DNA from: Actinospineispora acaciae DSM 45401
Lineage (GTDB): Bacteria > Actinomycetota > Actinomycetes > Mycobacteriales > Pseudonocardiaceae
DNA: 64,000 nt
Direction of reading: 5' to 3'
Assembly (NCBI RefSeq): GCF_000620785.1
Contig: NZ_JIAI01000001.1
Span: 1,674,001 to 1,738,000 of the forward strand
In this document: positions 41,861 to 49,398 of the stretch, one piece after another
Position numbering within the stretch: position 1 is the stretch's first letter
Layout of the letters: every line of letters starts with the position of its first letter
Made by a program: the position numbers and the translations under genes
The notes under the pieces: generated by a model
Databases searched by the model: none
The model's input: the letters and a program-made list of their open reading frames with translations, nothing else
What the model was told of the DNA's origin: nothing

Positions 41861-42183
41861 TCGGCCACTCGAACACCCCCGCGCCCGAGGTCCTCCTGGA
41901 GGGCGCCGCGGTCTCGGCCGACGTCATCGAGGAGCTGGCACAGGCCGCCGCCACCTACACCACGCTGGCGGTGTCGCGCAGCTACAACCCCTACAACAGC
42001 GACCACGTCCCGTTCATCGACGTCGGCATCCCCGCCGTTCTCACCATTGAAGGCGCCGACAGCGCGAACACCGCCATCCACAGCGCCGCCGACACCCTGG
42101 ACACCGTCGACACGGCCCTGGCGCTGGAGATCGTGCGCATGAACACCGCATTCACCGCGGGCGCGCTCGATATCACCGGCTAG
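41347..42183 (+). CDS. M28 family zinc aminopeptidase domain (no start of its own)
   Basis: About 278 residues with the full M28 ligand set: TAHLDSINLRGG (His), GADDNASGCAGLL (bridging Asp), GGEEEGLFGS (catalytic and metal Glu), NMDMIGHS (Asp) and SDHVPFIDVG (His). It belongs to the family of bacterial aminopeptidases related to Streptomyces griseus aminopeptidase. No credible start with a ribosome binding site lies before the domain; the frame is open upstream only to a weak TTG at 41269. This supports reading it as the continuation of the HAD gene after a base loss at 41341-41345. Confidence 0.75.
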   Translation, partial: PRTIVSACIDALSAAAYRADLEALVAHTTRYSTGDGFAEALRWADDQLTAAGYRTHTQRVPVDGATSFNLVAERPGTGPDTRGVVVVTAHLDSINLRGGPAAPAPGADDNASGCAGLLSMARALAGATARLDLRLILFGGEEEGLFGSKEYVRRLPVADRGRIRAVVNMDMIGHSNTPAPEVLLEGAAVSADVIEELAQAAATYTTLAVSRSYNPYNSDHVPFIDVGIPAVLTIEGADSANTAIHSAADTLDTVDTALALEIVRMNTAFTAGALDITG

Positions 42184-43414
42184 TGGCCGCATTGTTCATC
42201 TCGATTCGCCGCAGTGATGGCAGGAGCAGGGGCAGCAACATGGCGGCCGCCACGAGTACCCCGCCGGTCACGGCGACAGGTGCGGCGCCGAACGCCGCCG
42301 CCAGGAACGGGACCGACAGCTGACCGAGAGGAATCGACACGAACGACCCGAACTCGTCGTAGGCACCGACCCGCGAGAGCAGTCGATCGGGGATATGGAC
42401 GTGACAGACCGTCGACCACACGACTGTGAAGAACTCGGCGGCCGCACCCGCGAAGAACGCCGCCACGGCCAGCCACAAGGCCTCCGCGCCGGTTCCCAAG
42501 AGGATCAGCGGTGCAGCGCCCAGGGTCATCATGGACAGCGCCCGCACCATCGGTCGCCGTACGGTCAGCTTCACCATCGCCACCGTGGCCAGCAGCGAGC
42601 CGGCCGCGCGGGCGCTGAGCACGAGCCCCCAGCCTTCGGCGCCGAACGTGTCGACGGCGATCACCGGGCCCAGGATCTGCCACACCCCCATATAGATCGC
42701 GTTCCATACGGCGAAGGCCAGCGTCACCGACCAGATCCACGATTGGGACCTGAAATAACTCCAGCCCTCCCACAGTTCACCGACCATGGGCAACGAGCCT
42801 TCGGCGCGTGGCCGCCGGCCCGGGGCCAATACTCGTCCAAAACAGAAGGCCGCGAGGAAGAATGAGGCGGCGTCCGCGGCGATGGCCCAACCGCCGCCGA
42901 CAGAAATGGTCAGTAAGCCGGCAACCGCCGGGCCGATTATCCTCGCAAGGTTCCTGGTGGAGGCCAGCAGCGAGTTCGCCACCTGGATTCCGCGTCCCGC
43001 CGCCAACAGCGGGACGATGCCGCGCATCGTCGGAGTGGTCAGCCCCTGGAAGACGCCGTTCAAGGCGACCAGCGGAAGCAGGAACCCAGGGTGCTGACCG
43101 GTCAGGAGGACGATCGCCACGCCGGCCTGGCTGACGCCCGCGCCCACGCTGGTCAGCCGCAGCACGAGATGGCGACCGTAGCGGTCGGCGATGCCCCCAC
43201 CGATGATCAAGGTCGCGATCATCGGGACCATCGACGCGGTGAGAACGGCGGACAGCCAGGCGGCGTTCCCGGTGGCCCCCAGAACCCCGAACGCCAAGGC
43301 CACAGGCGCCATCGCGCTGCCGGCCGCGGAGACCGACCACCCGGCGAAGAACCACCGTAAAGAAGCGGAACGAAGCGGGCGCTCAGGCACGTCCGGTTTC
43401 GGCACAACAAGCAA
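42173..43414 (-). CDS. MFS exporter (EntS-like MFS_3)
   Basis: A 413-residue protein with about 12 membrane helices. The first loop GGGIADRYGRHLVLRLTSVG matches the MFS A-motif, and ILGPVIAVDTFGAEGWGLVL matches the mid-protein region of EntS-type exporters. Start codon uncertain: TTG 43414 gives a short basic tail and GTG 43405 is possible. EntS-like proteins export siderophores or drugs, and a siderophore-type binding protein lies 4 kb away, but the link is only positional. The 3' end overlaps the M28 domain end by 11 bases. Confidence 0.8.
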   Translation of the reverse strand: MLVVPKPDVPERPLRSASLRWFFAGWSVSAAGSAMAPVALAFGVLGATGNAAWLSAVLTASMVPMIATLIIGGGIADRYGRHLVLRLTSVGAGVSQAGVAIVLLTGQHPGFLLPLVALNGVFQGLTTPTMRGIVPLLAAGRGIQVANSLLASTRNLARIIGPAVAGLLTISVGGGWAIAADAASFFLAAFCFGRVLAPGRRPRAEGSLPMVGELWEGWSYFRSQSWIWSVTLAFAVWNAIYMGVWQILGPVIAVDTFGAEGWGLVLSARAAGSLLATVAMVKLTVRRPMVRALSMMTLGAAPLILLGTGAEALWLAVAAFFAGAAAEFFTVVWSTVCHVHIPDRLLSRVGAYDEFGSFVSIPLGQLSVPFLAAAFGAAPVAVTGGVLVAAAMLLPLLLPSLRRIEMNNAATSR

Positions 43415-43453
43415 TAGTGACCGCTCGCGCGGCCCGTATCTACGGTCGGACCC

Positions 43454-43927
43454 CTACCGAGCCTGCACGCGGATGATCGCCGCGTTCTCCCGGACGACGG
43501 CGACGCCGACCGAGATCGCCGGCAGGGTCAGCGACCCGCCCTGCTCGCAGTCCGCGGTCACCCAGGCCGGCGAGCTCGCGGTGGCGTTCGCGGTGCGCTG
43601 CGTGCAGGACACCGTCAGCACGTCGCCCCCGTTCGCGAGCTCGGCCCGCAGGGCGACCCGCTCCGGTCCGATCGACTCGACGGTCATGCCGCGCACCCCG
43701 AACCGGGCGTCCAGCGGGATCGGCACCGGCCCGGCGAGCCGGACCTCGCAGTTCCCGTCGGCGCAGGCGGCCGGGTCGGTGCCGTCCTGGGCCGGGGGCA
43801 GCGGCGCCGGCGGTGGCGTGGACACCGGACCGGGAACCAGCACGGGCGCCGGCCGCGCCTCGCCACAGCCGGCCGCGAACAGCAACAACCCCAGCGCCAG
43901 GAGCGCCGAGGCGCGAGGTCGTGGCAT
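43454..43927 (-). CDS. Hypothetical lipoprotein
   Basis: A 157-residue exported protein. Signal peptide PRPRASALLALGLLLFAAG ends in a lipobox Cys. A Pro-rich linker follows (about 25-50), then a small beta domain with paired Cys residues (AACADGNCEV, SCTQRT, DCEQGG). GGGGA upstream supports ATG 43927; an ATG two codons earlier is possible. No family recognised. Divergent from the pseudokinase gene. Confidence 0.7.
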   Translation of the reverse strand: MPRPRASALLALGLLLFAAGCGEARPAPVLVPGPVSTPPPAPLPPAQDGTDPAACADGNCEVRLAGPVPIPLDARFGVRGMTVESIGPERVALRAELANGGDVLTVSCTQRTANATASSPAWVTADCEQGGSLTLPAISVGVAVVRENAAIIRVQAR

Positions 43928-44041
43928 CTGCATCCCCGGGGGTGTCGCCGACCGAGCCGAAGACCGCACCCTACGCCAGGAGCAACCGCCCGCACCCCGC
44001 CTGGACGTGCGGGCGGCGCCGACAACCGGCAGCATTGGGCG

Positions 44042-45454
44042 GTGAACCGGCCGCAACCGCCATCCCCGCTGACCGAGGTACTGGCGCGCGAACGGGTGCC
44101 GACCGCCACCCTGGCACGGTGGGGCGCCGAGCTGGCCCGCATCCTCGCCACCGCGCACGCCACCGGCACCGTCCACGGCGACATCCGGGCCGACGCCGTC
44201 AGCATCACCGCCGACGGCACCGCCCACCTCGACGGCTTCTTCGTCCGCCCGGCCGCCCGACCGTCGCATCCGGCGCCCGAGTTCGACCACGGCGGCGAGC
44301 CCTCCCCCGCCTCGGACATCTACGCGCTGGGCACCGTGCTGCGCCAGGCCGGCGGCCACGCCGACCCGGCCCTGCTCCAGCTCTGCGCCCGGATGCGCCA
44401 CGACGACCCCGCCCAGCGGCCGACCGCCGCGCAGGTCGCCGAACAGCTCTCCGGCGGGCACCCGCCGCCCACCGCCGATCGCCGTCCCCGGGCCAGGTGG
44501 GTCGTCGTCGCGGCGGTGACGGCCGTGGTGGTGCTCGCCTCGGCCGGCGGGTGGTGGCTGCTGGCCCCCGGCCCGACCGGGCTGGACGCGATCGGCGACC
44601 CCCGCACCGCCGATCCCTGCGCGCTGCTCGACGCCCCCGCGCTGCAGCGGTTCGGACCCACCCAGATCTACCCGGACATGGCCTCGTTCGTCAGCTGCAC
44701 CGTCGCGATCCGACCCCGTCCCGACGAGGCCGCGGCCGTGCACGCGACGCTGGAAGGCGTCCGGGACCGCGGCGACCGGGACCTCGCGCCGCTGCCGCGC
44801 CAGCAGGCCGGAGACATCACGATCTACCACACCCGGTTGGGGCCGGGCACCTGTTCGCGGACGGTGCTGCTGCCCACCCGGTCCCGCGTCGACTTCGTCG
44901 CGTCGAGCTCCCGCAAGAGCGGCGGCCTCGATCCGTGCGCGATGGTCGACACCGCCGTGCTCCACGCGCTACCGAGGCTCGCCTCCGGAACCCTGCCCCG
45001 ACGCACGCCAGGCGCGCCGCCGAACTCGCTGCTGTGGGTCGACCCGTGCACCCTGCTCGACGAGGCCGTCCTGCGGTCGGTTCCCGGGCTGCGCGCCGAC
45101 GCCCGCCAACACCGCACCGCCGGAACCGGCTGCGAATGGGGCGAGGACGACCCGGCGCTCGCCGACCCACCGCTGGTGTCGGTCTACGCCTCCCGGGACA
45201 GCGCCGTCACCGGAAAGTCGATCACGCTCGGCTCCCGGCGCGGGGGCATCCGACCCTCGATCTCACAGGGCCCCAGGATCTACTGCCGGGTGACGCTGAT
45301 CCAGCGCTCGTTCCCCGGCGGGCCCGACTCGGTCCTGCACGAGACGCTCAACGTGCACGTCCACCTCACCGTCGCGACGGCGGCCGACAGGCAGTGCGCG
45401 GTCGCCACCGACATCGCCAAGGCCGCCACCGCGAGGCTCCCCGCACCCGGGTGA
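44042..45454 (+). CDS. Membrane pseudokinase with extracellular DUF3558-like repeats
   Basis: A 470-residue protein. Residues about 20-150 match only the C-lobe of a Ser/Thr kinase: TVHGDIRADAVSI in place of HRDLKPxN, HLDGFFVRP in place of DFG, SDIYALGTVLRQ and DPAQRPTAAQVAEQL. The Gly-rich loop, the VAIK lysine and the whole N-lobe are missing, so it cannot be a normal kinase. One membrane helix (ARWVVVAAVTAVVVLASAGG) follows. Outside are up to three DUF3558-like units, each opening DPC (DPCALLDAPAL, DPCAMVDTAVL, DPCTLLDEAVL). A ligand-sensing or scaffold role is likely. Confidence 0.72.
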   Translation: MNRPQPPSPLTEVLARERVPTATLARWGAELARILATAHATGTVHGDIRADAVSITADGTAHLDGFFVRPAARPSHPAPEFDHGGEPSPASDIYALGTVLRQAGGHADPALLQLCARMRHDDPAQRPTAAQVAEQLSGGHPPPTADRRPRARWVVVAAVTAVVVLASAGGWWLLAPGPTGLDAIGDPRTADPCALLDAPALQRFGPTQIYPDMASFVSCTVAIRPRPDEAAAVHATLEGVRDRGDRDLAPLPRQQAGDITIYHTRLGPGTCSRTVLLPTRSRVDFVASSSRKSGGLDPCAMVDTAVLHALPRLASGTLPRRTPGAPPNSLLWVDPCTLLDEAVLRSVPGLRADARQHRTAGTGCEWGEDDPALADPPLVSVYASRDSAVTGKSITLGSRRGGIRPSISQGPRIYCRVTLIQRSFPGGPDSVLHETLNVHVHLTVATAADRQCAVATDIAKAATARLPAPG

Positions 45455-45456
45455 GG

Positions 45457-47004
45457 TCAGCGCGCGTCCAGTGTGGTCGCCCAGAGCTGCTCCCCGGCCT
45501 GGGCGCGCAGCGTGACGGTCAGCTGCCGCCCGCCCGGCGCGACGTACACCTCGCCGAAGTGCTGGAAGCTGTCCAGCGGCGAGGACGACGGCTCGTTCGG
45601 CGCGCCCCTGACGAACGCGACCTCCGGCCCGAAGGTCGGGTCGAGCTCGCCGGCCGCGCCCGCGCCCGCGTGCAGCGGACCGGAGACGAACTCCCAGAAC
45701 TCGTCGAACTCGGTGAACCCGCCGGCCGCCGCCGCCCGCTCCGGGGAGTAGCGGTGGGCCGCCGTGTAGTGCACGTCGGCGGTCAGCCACACCACGTTGC
45801 GCACGGCGCGTTGCTTCAGCGAGCGCAGCAGCCCGGCGATCTCCGCCTCGCGCCCGCTCGCCACCCCGGCAGCGCCGTTGGCGACGGCCTCCCATGCGGT
45901 GTTGCCGTCCTTCACCTGTATCCCGATCGGCATGTCGCTGGCCACGATCTTCCAGGTCGCCCGGGACGAGGCCAGCGCGTCGGCCAGCCAGCGGACCTGC
46001 GCCTCGCCCAGGATCTTCCCCGCCGGGCCGGTGTTCGCCCCGTTGGCGTCCCGGTAGGTGCGCATGTCGATGACGAACACATCCAGGTGCGGGCCCCAGC
46101 CGAAGCGCCGGTACACCCGCCCGTCCACGGCCTCGCGCGGGTCGAGCGGCACCCACTCGTGGAAGGCCTGGAACGCCCGGCCGGCCAGCACGTCGACGCG
46201 CTTCTCGACGTACCGGGCGTCGGTGAGCACCTCGCCGGGATACCAGTTGTTGAGCACCTCGTGGTCGTCCCACTGGTTGATCTGCGGCACGTGAGCGACG
46301 AACGCGCGGAAGTGCCGGTCGAGCAGGTTGTAGGCGAACTGCCCCCGGAACTCGGCCAGCGTCTCGGCGACCTTCGCCTTCTCCGGGGTCACCAGGTTGC
46401 GCCAGGTGCGGCCGTCGGCGAGCGTCACGGACTCCTTGAGCGGCCCGTCGGCGTAGACGGTGTCCCCGCTGCACAGGAAGAAGTCCGGGTCGCGGCCGGC
46501 CATCGCGGAGAAGATCTTCATCCCGCCCAGGTCGGGGTTGATCCCCCAGCCCTGGCCGACGATGTCGCCGGACCACACGAACCGCGCCCCGCCGTCCGGA
46601 CCCGGCGGCGTGCGGAACGAGCCGGTGACCGCCTCGCTGGCCACCCGACCGTCCGGGTCCTCGGCGCTCACGCGGTAGTGGACCGTGCCGCCGCCGGGGA
46701 TCCGCAGCCGTCCGGTGAAGTCGGTGTCCGGGGTCAGCATCGGGCCGACCATGCGCCGGGCGTCGCGGAACTCGGGGTTGTCGGCCGCCTCCACGATCAT
46801 CCGGGACGGCCGGTCCGTGCGGGTCCACACCAGGCCGGAGCCGGGAAGCACGTCCCCGCACTGCACCCCATGGGTGAGGGTCGGCCGGTCGGTACGAACC
46901 AGACCCGGGCCGCTGGAGCCACCGCAGCCGGACAGGCCGAGAGGGAGCAGGGCGGACCCGATCGCGGCGGATCGGAGCACCAGACGTCGGTTCACGGTAG
47001 CCAT
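45457..47004 (-). CDS. phoD: Alkaline phosphatase PhoD family, Tat-exported lipoprotein
   Basis: A 515-residue metallophosphatase/phosphodiesterase. The N-terminus NRRLVLRSAAIGSALLPLGL carries a twin Arg and ends in a Cys lipobox (LSGCG), so it is probably exported folded by Tat and lipidated. An N-terminal Fn3-like domain precedes the catalytic domain with VWSGDIVGQG, FFLCSGDTVYADG, INQWDDHEVLNNW and VVWLTADVHYTAAHR, the metal-binding Asp/His/Asn blocks of PhoD. Two bases separate its stop from the convergent pseudokinase stop. In actinomycetes PhoD is usually PhoP-controlled; I did not identify a PHO box. Confidence 0.88.
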   Translation of the reverse strand: MATVNRRLVLRSAAIGSALLPLGLSGCGGSSGPGLVRTDRPTLTHGVQCGDVLPGSGLVWTRTDRPSRMIVEAADNPEFRDARRMVGPMLTPDTDFTGRLRIPGGGTVHYRVSAEDPDGRVASEAVTGSFRTPPGPDGGARFVWSGDIVGQGWGINPDLGGMKIFSAMAGRDPDFFLCSGDTVYADGPLKESVTLADGRTWRNLVTPEKAKVAETLAEFRGQFAYNLLDRHFRAFVAHVPQINQWDDHEVLNNWYPGEVLTDARYVEKRVDVLAGRAFQAFHEWVPLDPREAVDGRVYRRFGWGPHLDVFVIDMRTYRDANGANTGPAGKILGEAQVRWLADALASSRATWKIVASDMPIGIQVKDGNTAWEAVANGAAGVASGREAEIAGLLRSLKQRAVRNVVWLTADVHYTAAHRYSPERAAAAGGFTEFDEFWEFVSGPLHAGAGAAGELDPTFGPEVAFVRGAPNEPSSSPLDSFQHFGEVYVAPGGRQLTVTLRAQAGEQLWATTLDAR

Positions 47005-47037
47005 GGGGCACATCCTCAACCCCGGAAGGTGAACACC

Positions 47038-47772
47038 TCAGGCGCGAGCGGGTGAACGCGGGTCACCATCCGCGCGGGCGACGGCGACGGTGACCAGCTC
47101 GGCGTTGTCCGTGGCACGCCGCCCGTCCGGGAGCAGGAAGGTGTCCTCCAGGCCGATGCGGGTGTCCAGCCCTCGGGCCAGCGCCATGTCCAGCACCGGC
47201 CAGGTGTTGGCGCCCTCGCCGTGCAGCAGCACCGGCGGCCCCACCGGCGTGAGGACCGCGAGCATCTCCTCGGCCTCCCGCACGGCCTCGGCGACGTCCT
47301 GGTCGGTCGCTTCGACGAGCACCCGCGTGCAGGACGCCGCGCGCGGGTAGCCGGCGAAGCGTCGGGCGGCGTCCGCGAACCACAGCCCGGCCTCCACCCC
47401 GATCCCGAGGTCCAGAAGCAGGTCGGCGAGCTCCTCGGCCCCGTCCTCGTGCCAGTTGACCGACGCGTAGTCGGGTCGGGACCGCCAGGCGGCCACCAGC
47501 TCGCTCCGAGCGCCGGCCGAACCGGTCGCCCACAGCCCGGTGGTCACCCCGACCGGGATCCCGGGACAGGCCGCACGGATCGCCTCGACCAGCGGATCGA
47601 CGTCGCGGGGGTGGAGGCTGTCGGCGCCGTCCGCGTCCTTGGGATGGACGTGCACCTGCGCCGCCCCGGCCGCGAGCGAGGCCCGGACGTCCGCGACGAC
47701 GGCGTCGGCGGTGACGGGCAGCGCGGGGTGGCTGCCCGGGCGGTGCGGGCCGTTCGGGCAGAGCTGGATCAT
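47038..47772 (-). CDS. BKACE-family (3-keto-5-aminohexanoate cleavage enzyme-like, DUF849) protein
   Basis: A 244-residue TIM-barrel protein. It has the family signature IQLCPNGPHRPGSHPALPVT, AAQVHVHPKDADGADSL (the His-x-His metal pair) and, near the C-terminus, LLHGEGANTWP and RIGLEDTFLLPDG. These enzymes split beta-keto acids with acetyl-CoA using zinc. The length is somewhat shorter than the usual 270-310. The ATG at 47772 overlaps the upstream oxidoreductase stop, so the two probably serve one catabolic step pair. Confidence 0.85.
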   Translation of the reverse strand: MIQLCPNGPHRPGSHPALPVTADAVVADVRASLAAGAAQVHVHPKDADGADSLHPRDVDPLVEAIRAACPGIPVGVTTGLWATGSAGARSELVAAWRSRPDYASVNWHEDGAEELADLLLDLGIGVEAGLWFADAARRFAGYPRAASCTRVLVEATDQDVAEAVREAEEMLAVLTPVGPPVLLHGEGANTWPVLDMALARGLDTRIGLEDTFLLPDGRRATDNAELVTVAVARADGDPRSPARA

Positions 47773-49097
47773 GACGCCCTGCCCTCCGCCGGCGCGAGCC
47801 GTTGCTCCAGCCGCCGGCGCAGTCGAACGACCTCGTCGGTGTCGTCGACCTCCACGTCGTCCCAGCTCACGACCTGCCCCGCCGGGATGTCCGCGCGCAG
47901 CCGCACGCCGCGAGCCAGGCCGATGGGCAGGGCGCGGGCGGCCACCGAGTCGGCGGCGGCCACCAGCCGGCCGTGGACCAGGTAGCCGCCCTCGCCGTCG
48001 AGCTCCTCCCCGGCCCGCGCGTCGCGCTTGGTCACCGCCACCACGTCGCCGGCCCAGTCCCGGGGCTCCCCGGTCGGCTCGCCGTGCGCGACGATCGACG
48101 CAACGCTGACGCCGAGCTCCAGGCCGATGAGGTGGTACGGCCGGTACAGGGCGGCGACCGAGCCACCCGGGTCGGTCGGCACGCCGTACTCGTCGAAGCA
48201 CGCGCGCGCGTAGTCGCTGTGCGCCTCGAAGGTGACGTAGACGCCCCAGCGCAGGTCGTTCGGGACGGGGGTGCCGTCGCGGTGCAGGCTGGACACCACC
48301 TCGACCACGCCGGCGCGGTCGAGCACCCCGCCGCGGGCGGTGTCGCACATGGTCGCGGCGAGCCGGTCGGCGCCGCACGGCGGGAACGCCAGCCCGTCCG
48401 CCGGCACGCCCAGCCCCGCCGCGTTGGCCACCGCCGCCATCTCGATGGCCGACTTCGTGCCGTCCAGGAACGAGTTGAACATGCGCGCGTTGTAGTCGCC
48501 GGCGGCGACCCGCTCCGGGGAGAACCCGTAGTGCTCCCACACCGTGTCCGGCGTCGAGCGGTGGTACTCGGGCAGGTACTTGGTGCCCTTCCCGGCGGCC
48601 ACCACGCCGAACCCGCTGGCCCGCACCCTGTCGACCAGCTCGCAGATCAGCGCCGGCTGGTCGCCGTAGGCCAGCGAGTAGACCACGCCGTGCGCCCTGG
48701 CATGCTCGGCGAGCAGCGGACCGACCAGGCAGTCGGCCTCGACGTTGACCATCACGATGTGCTTGCCGGCCTCGATCGCCCGCACGGCGTGCCGCGCCCC
48801 GGCGACCGGGTCCCCGGTGACCTCCAGGATGACGTCGACCTCGGGCGCGTCGATCACCTCGGCCGCGTCCGGCGTGAGGTAGGTCGTGCCCAGGCGCGCC
48901 GCCTCGGACGGGCTCGCCGCCCGGTACCGGTCCTCCGGCCAGCCGGTGCGCCGCAGCGCCGACGCCGCCCGCGCCGCCGACAGGTCGGCCACCGCCACCA
49001 CATGGATCGGCCGGGTGGTGGCGGCCTGGGCCAGGAACATCGAGCCGAACTTTCCCGCGCCCAGGACCCCGACCCGGGCCGCCCGGTCGGTGTTCAT
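47769..49097 (-). CDS. SAF-domain NAD(P)H-dependent oxidoreductase (homoserine dehydrogenase-like)
   Basis: A 442-residue protein. The N-terminal Rossmann domain VGVLGAGKFGSMFLAQAA is followed by VDVILEVTGDPVAGARHAVR, the catalytic-domain block VVAAGKGTKYLPEYHRSTPD, and a C-terminal SAF-type domain (LRADIPAGQVVSWDDVEVDD). This matches proteins often called 'homoserine dehydrogenase-like' or 'SAF domain oxidoreductase' found in sugar-acid and branched catabolic loci. ATG 49097 is chosen; an in-frame ATG at 49130 is possible. Divergent from the lanthipeptide precursor with 124 bases between. Confidence 0.82.
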   Translation of the reverse strand: MNTDRAARVGVLGAGKFGSMFLAQAATTRPIHVVAVADLSAARAASALRRTGWPEDRYRAASPSEAARLGTTYLTPDAAEVIDAPEVDVILEVTGDPVAGARHAVRAIEAGKHIVMVNVEADCLVGPLLAEHARAHGVVYSLAYGDQPALICELVDRVRASGFGVVAAGKGTKYLPEYHRSTPDTVWEHYGFSPERVAAGDYNARMFNSFLDGTKSAIEMAAVANAAGLGVPADGLAFPPCGADRLAATMCDTARGGVLDRAGVVEVVSSLHRDGTPVPNDLRWGVYVTFEAHSDYARACFDEYGVPTDPGGSVAALYRPYHLIGLELGVSVASIVAHGEPTGEPRDWAGDVVAVTKRDARAGEELDGEGGYLVHGRLVAAADSVAARALPIGLARGVRLRADIPAGQVVSWDDVEVDDTDEVVRLRRRLEQRLAPAEGRAS

Positions 49098-49221
49098 CAG
49101 CCGCCACCAGCCGCGTTCGTCACACATCAATTCGATGGTCCGCCTTCGTGGGTCTTGTTCGTCCTACGCCGATCGTGGGAACATTTTCAGTAAATCTAGC
49201 CGTCCTTGGGGGGATGTCAGG

Positions 49222-49398
49222 ATGAGCATTCGGGTTGCCGAAGTCACCGAGTTCGAGGCCGACGAGCTGTTCGACCTCGACCCGAAGATCACTTTCGCGC
49301 CTTCCGCGGCCGAATCGTTGTTGATCACGGAGAATCCGACGGGGTGCGGCCCGACCGGCTGTCACACGATCAGCCGCACTTATTGCGGTGGTTGCTGA
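49222..49398 (+). CDS. Class I lanthipeptide precursor peptide (LanA)
   Basis: A 58-residue peptide placed directly before lanB. The leader (about 1-36) is acidic and has FDLDPKI at 17-23, matching the FNLD-type box that LanB enzymes recognise in class I leaders. The C-terminal segment PTGCGPTGCHTISRTYCGGC (39-58) has four Cys (42, 47, 55, 58) and dehydratable residues Thr40, Thr45, Thr49, Ser51 and Thr53. Up to four thioether rings are thus possible. It ends with Cys58, as in peptides with a C-terminal ring. AGGATG-type spacing: GTCAGG lies just upstream of ATG 49222. The cleavage site is not evident, and I do not recognise the core. Confidence 0.85.
   Translation: MSIRVAEVTEFEADELFDLDPKITFAPSAAESLLITENPTGCGPTGCHTISRTYCGGC

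Noticed and set aside
37844..43414. Siderophore biosynthesis/uptake locus from the FepB-like protein and EntS-like exporter
   Set aside because: The two genes are 4 kb apart with proteases between them, and there are no biosynthetic genes, permease or ATPase.
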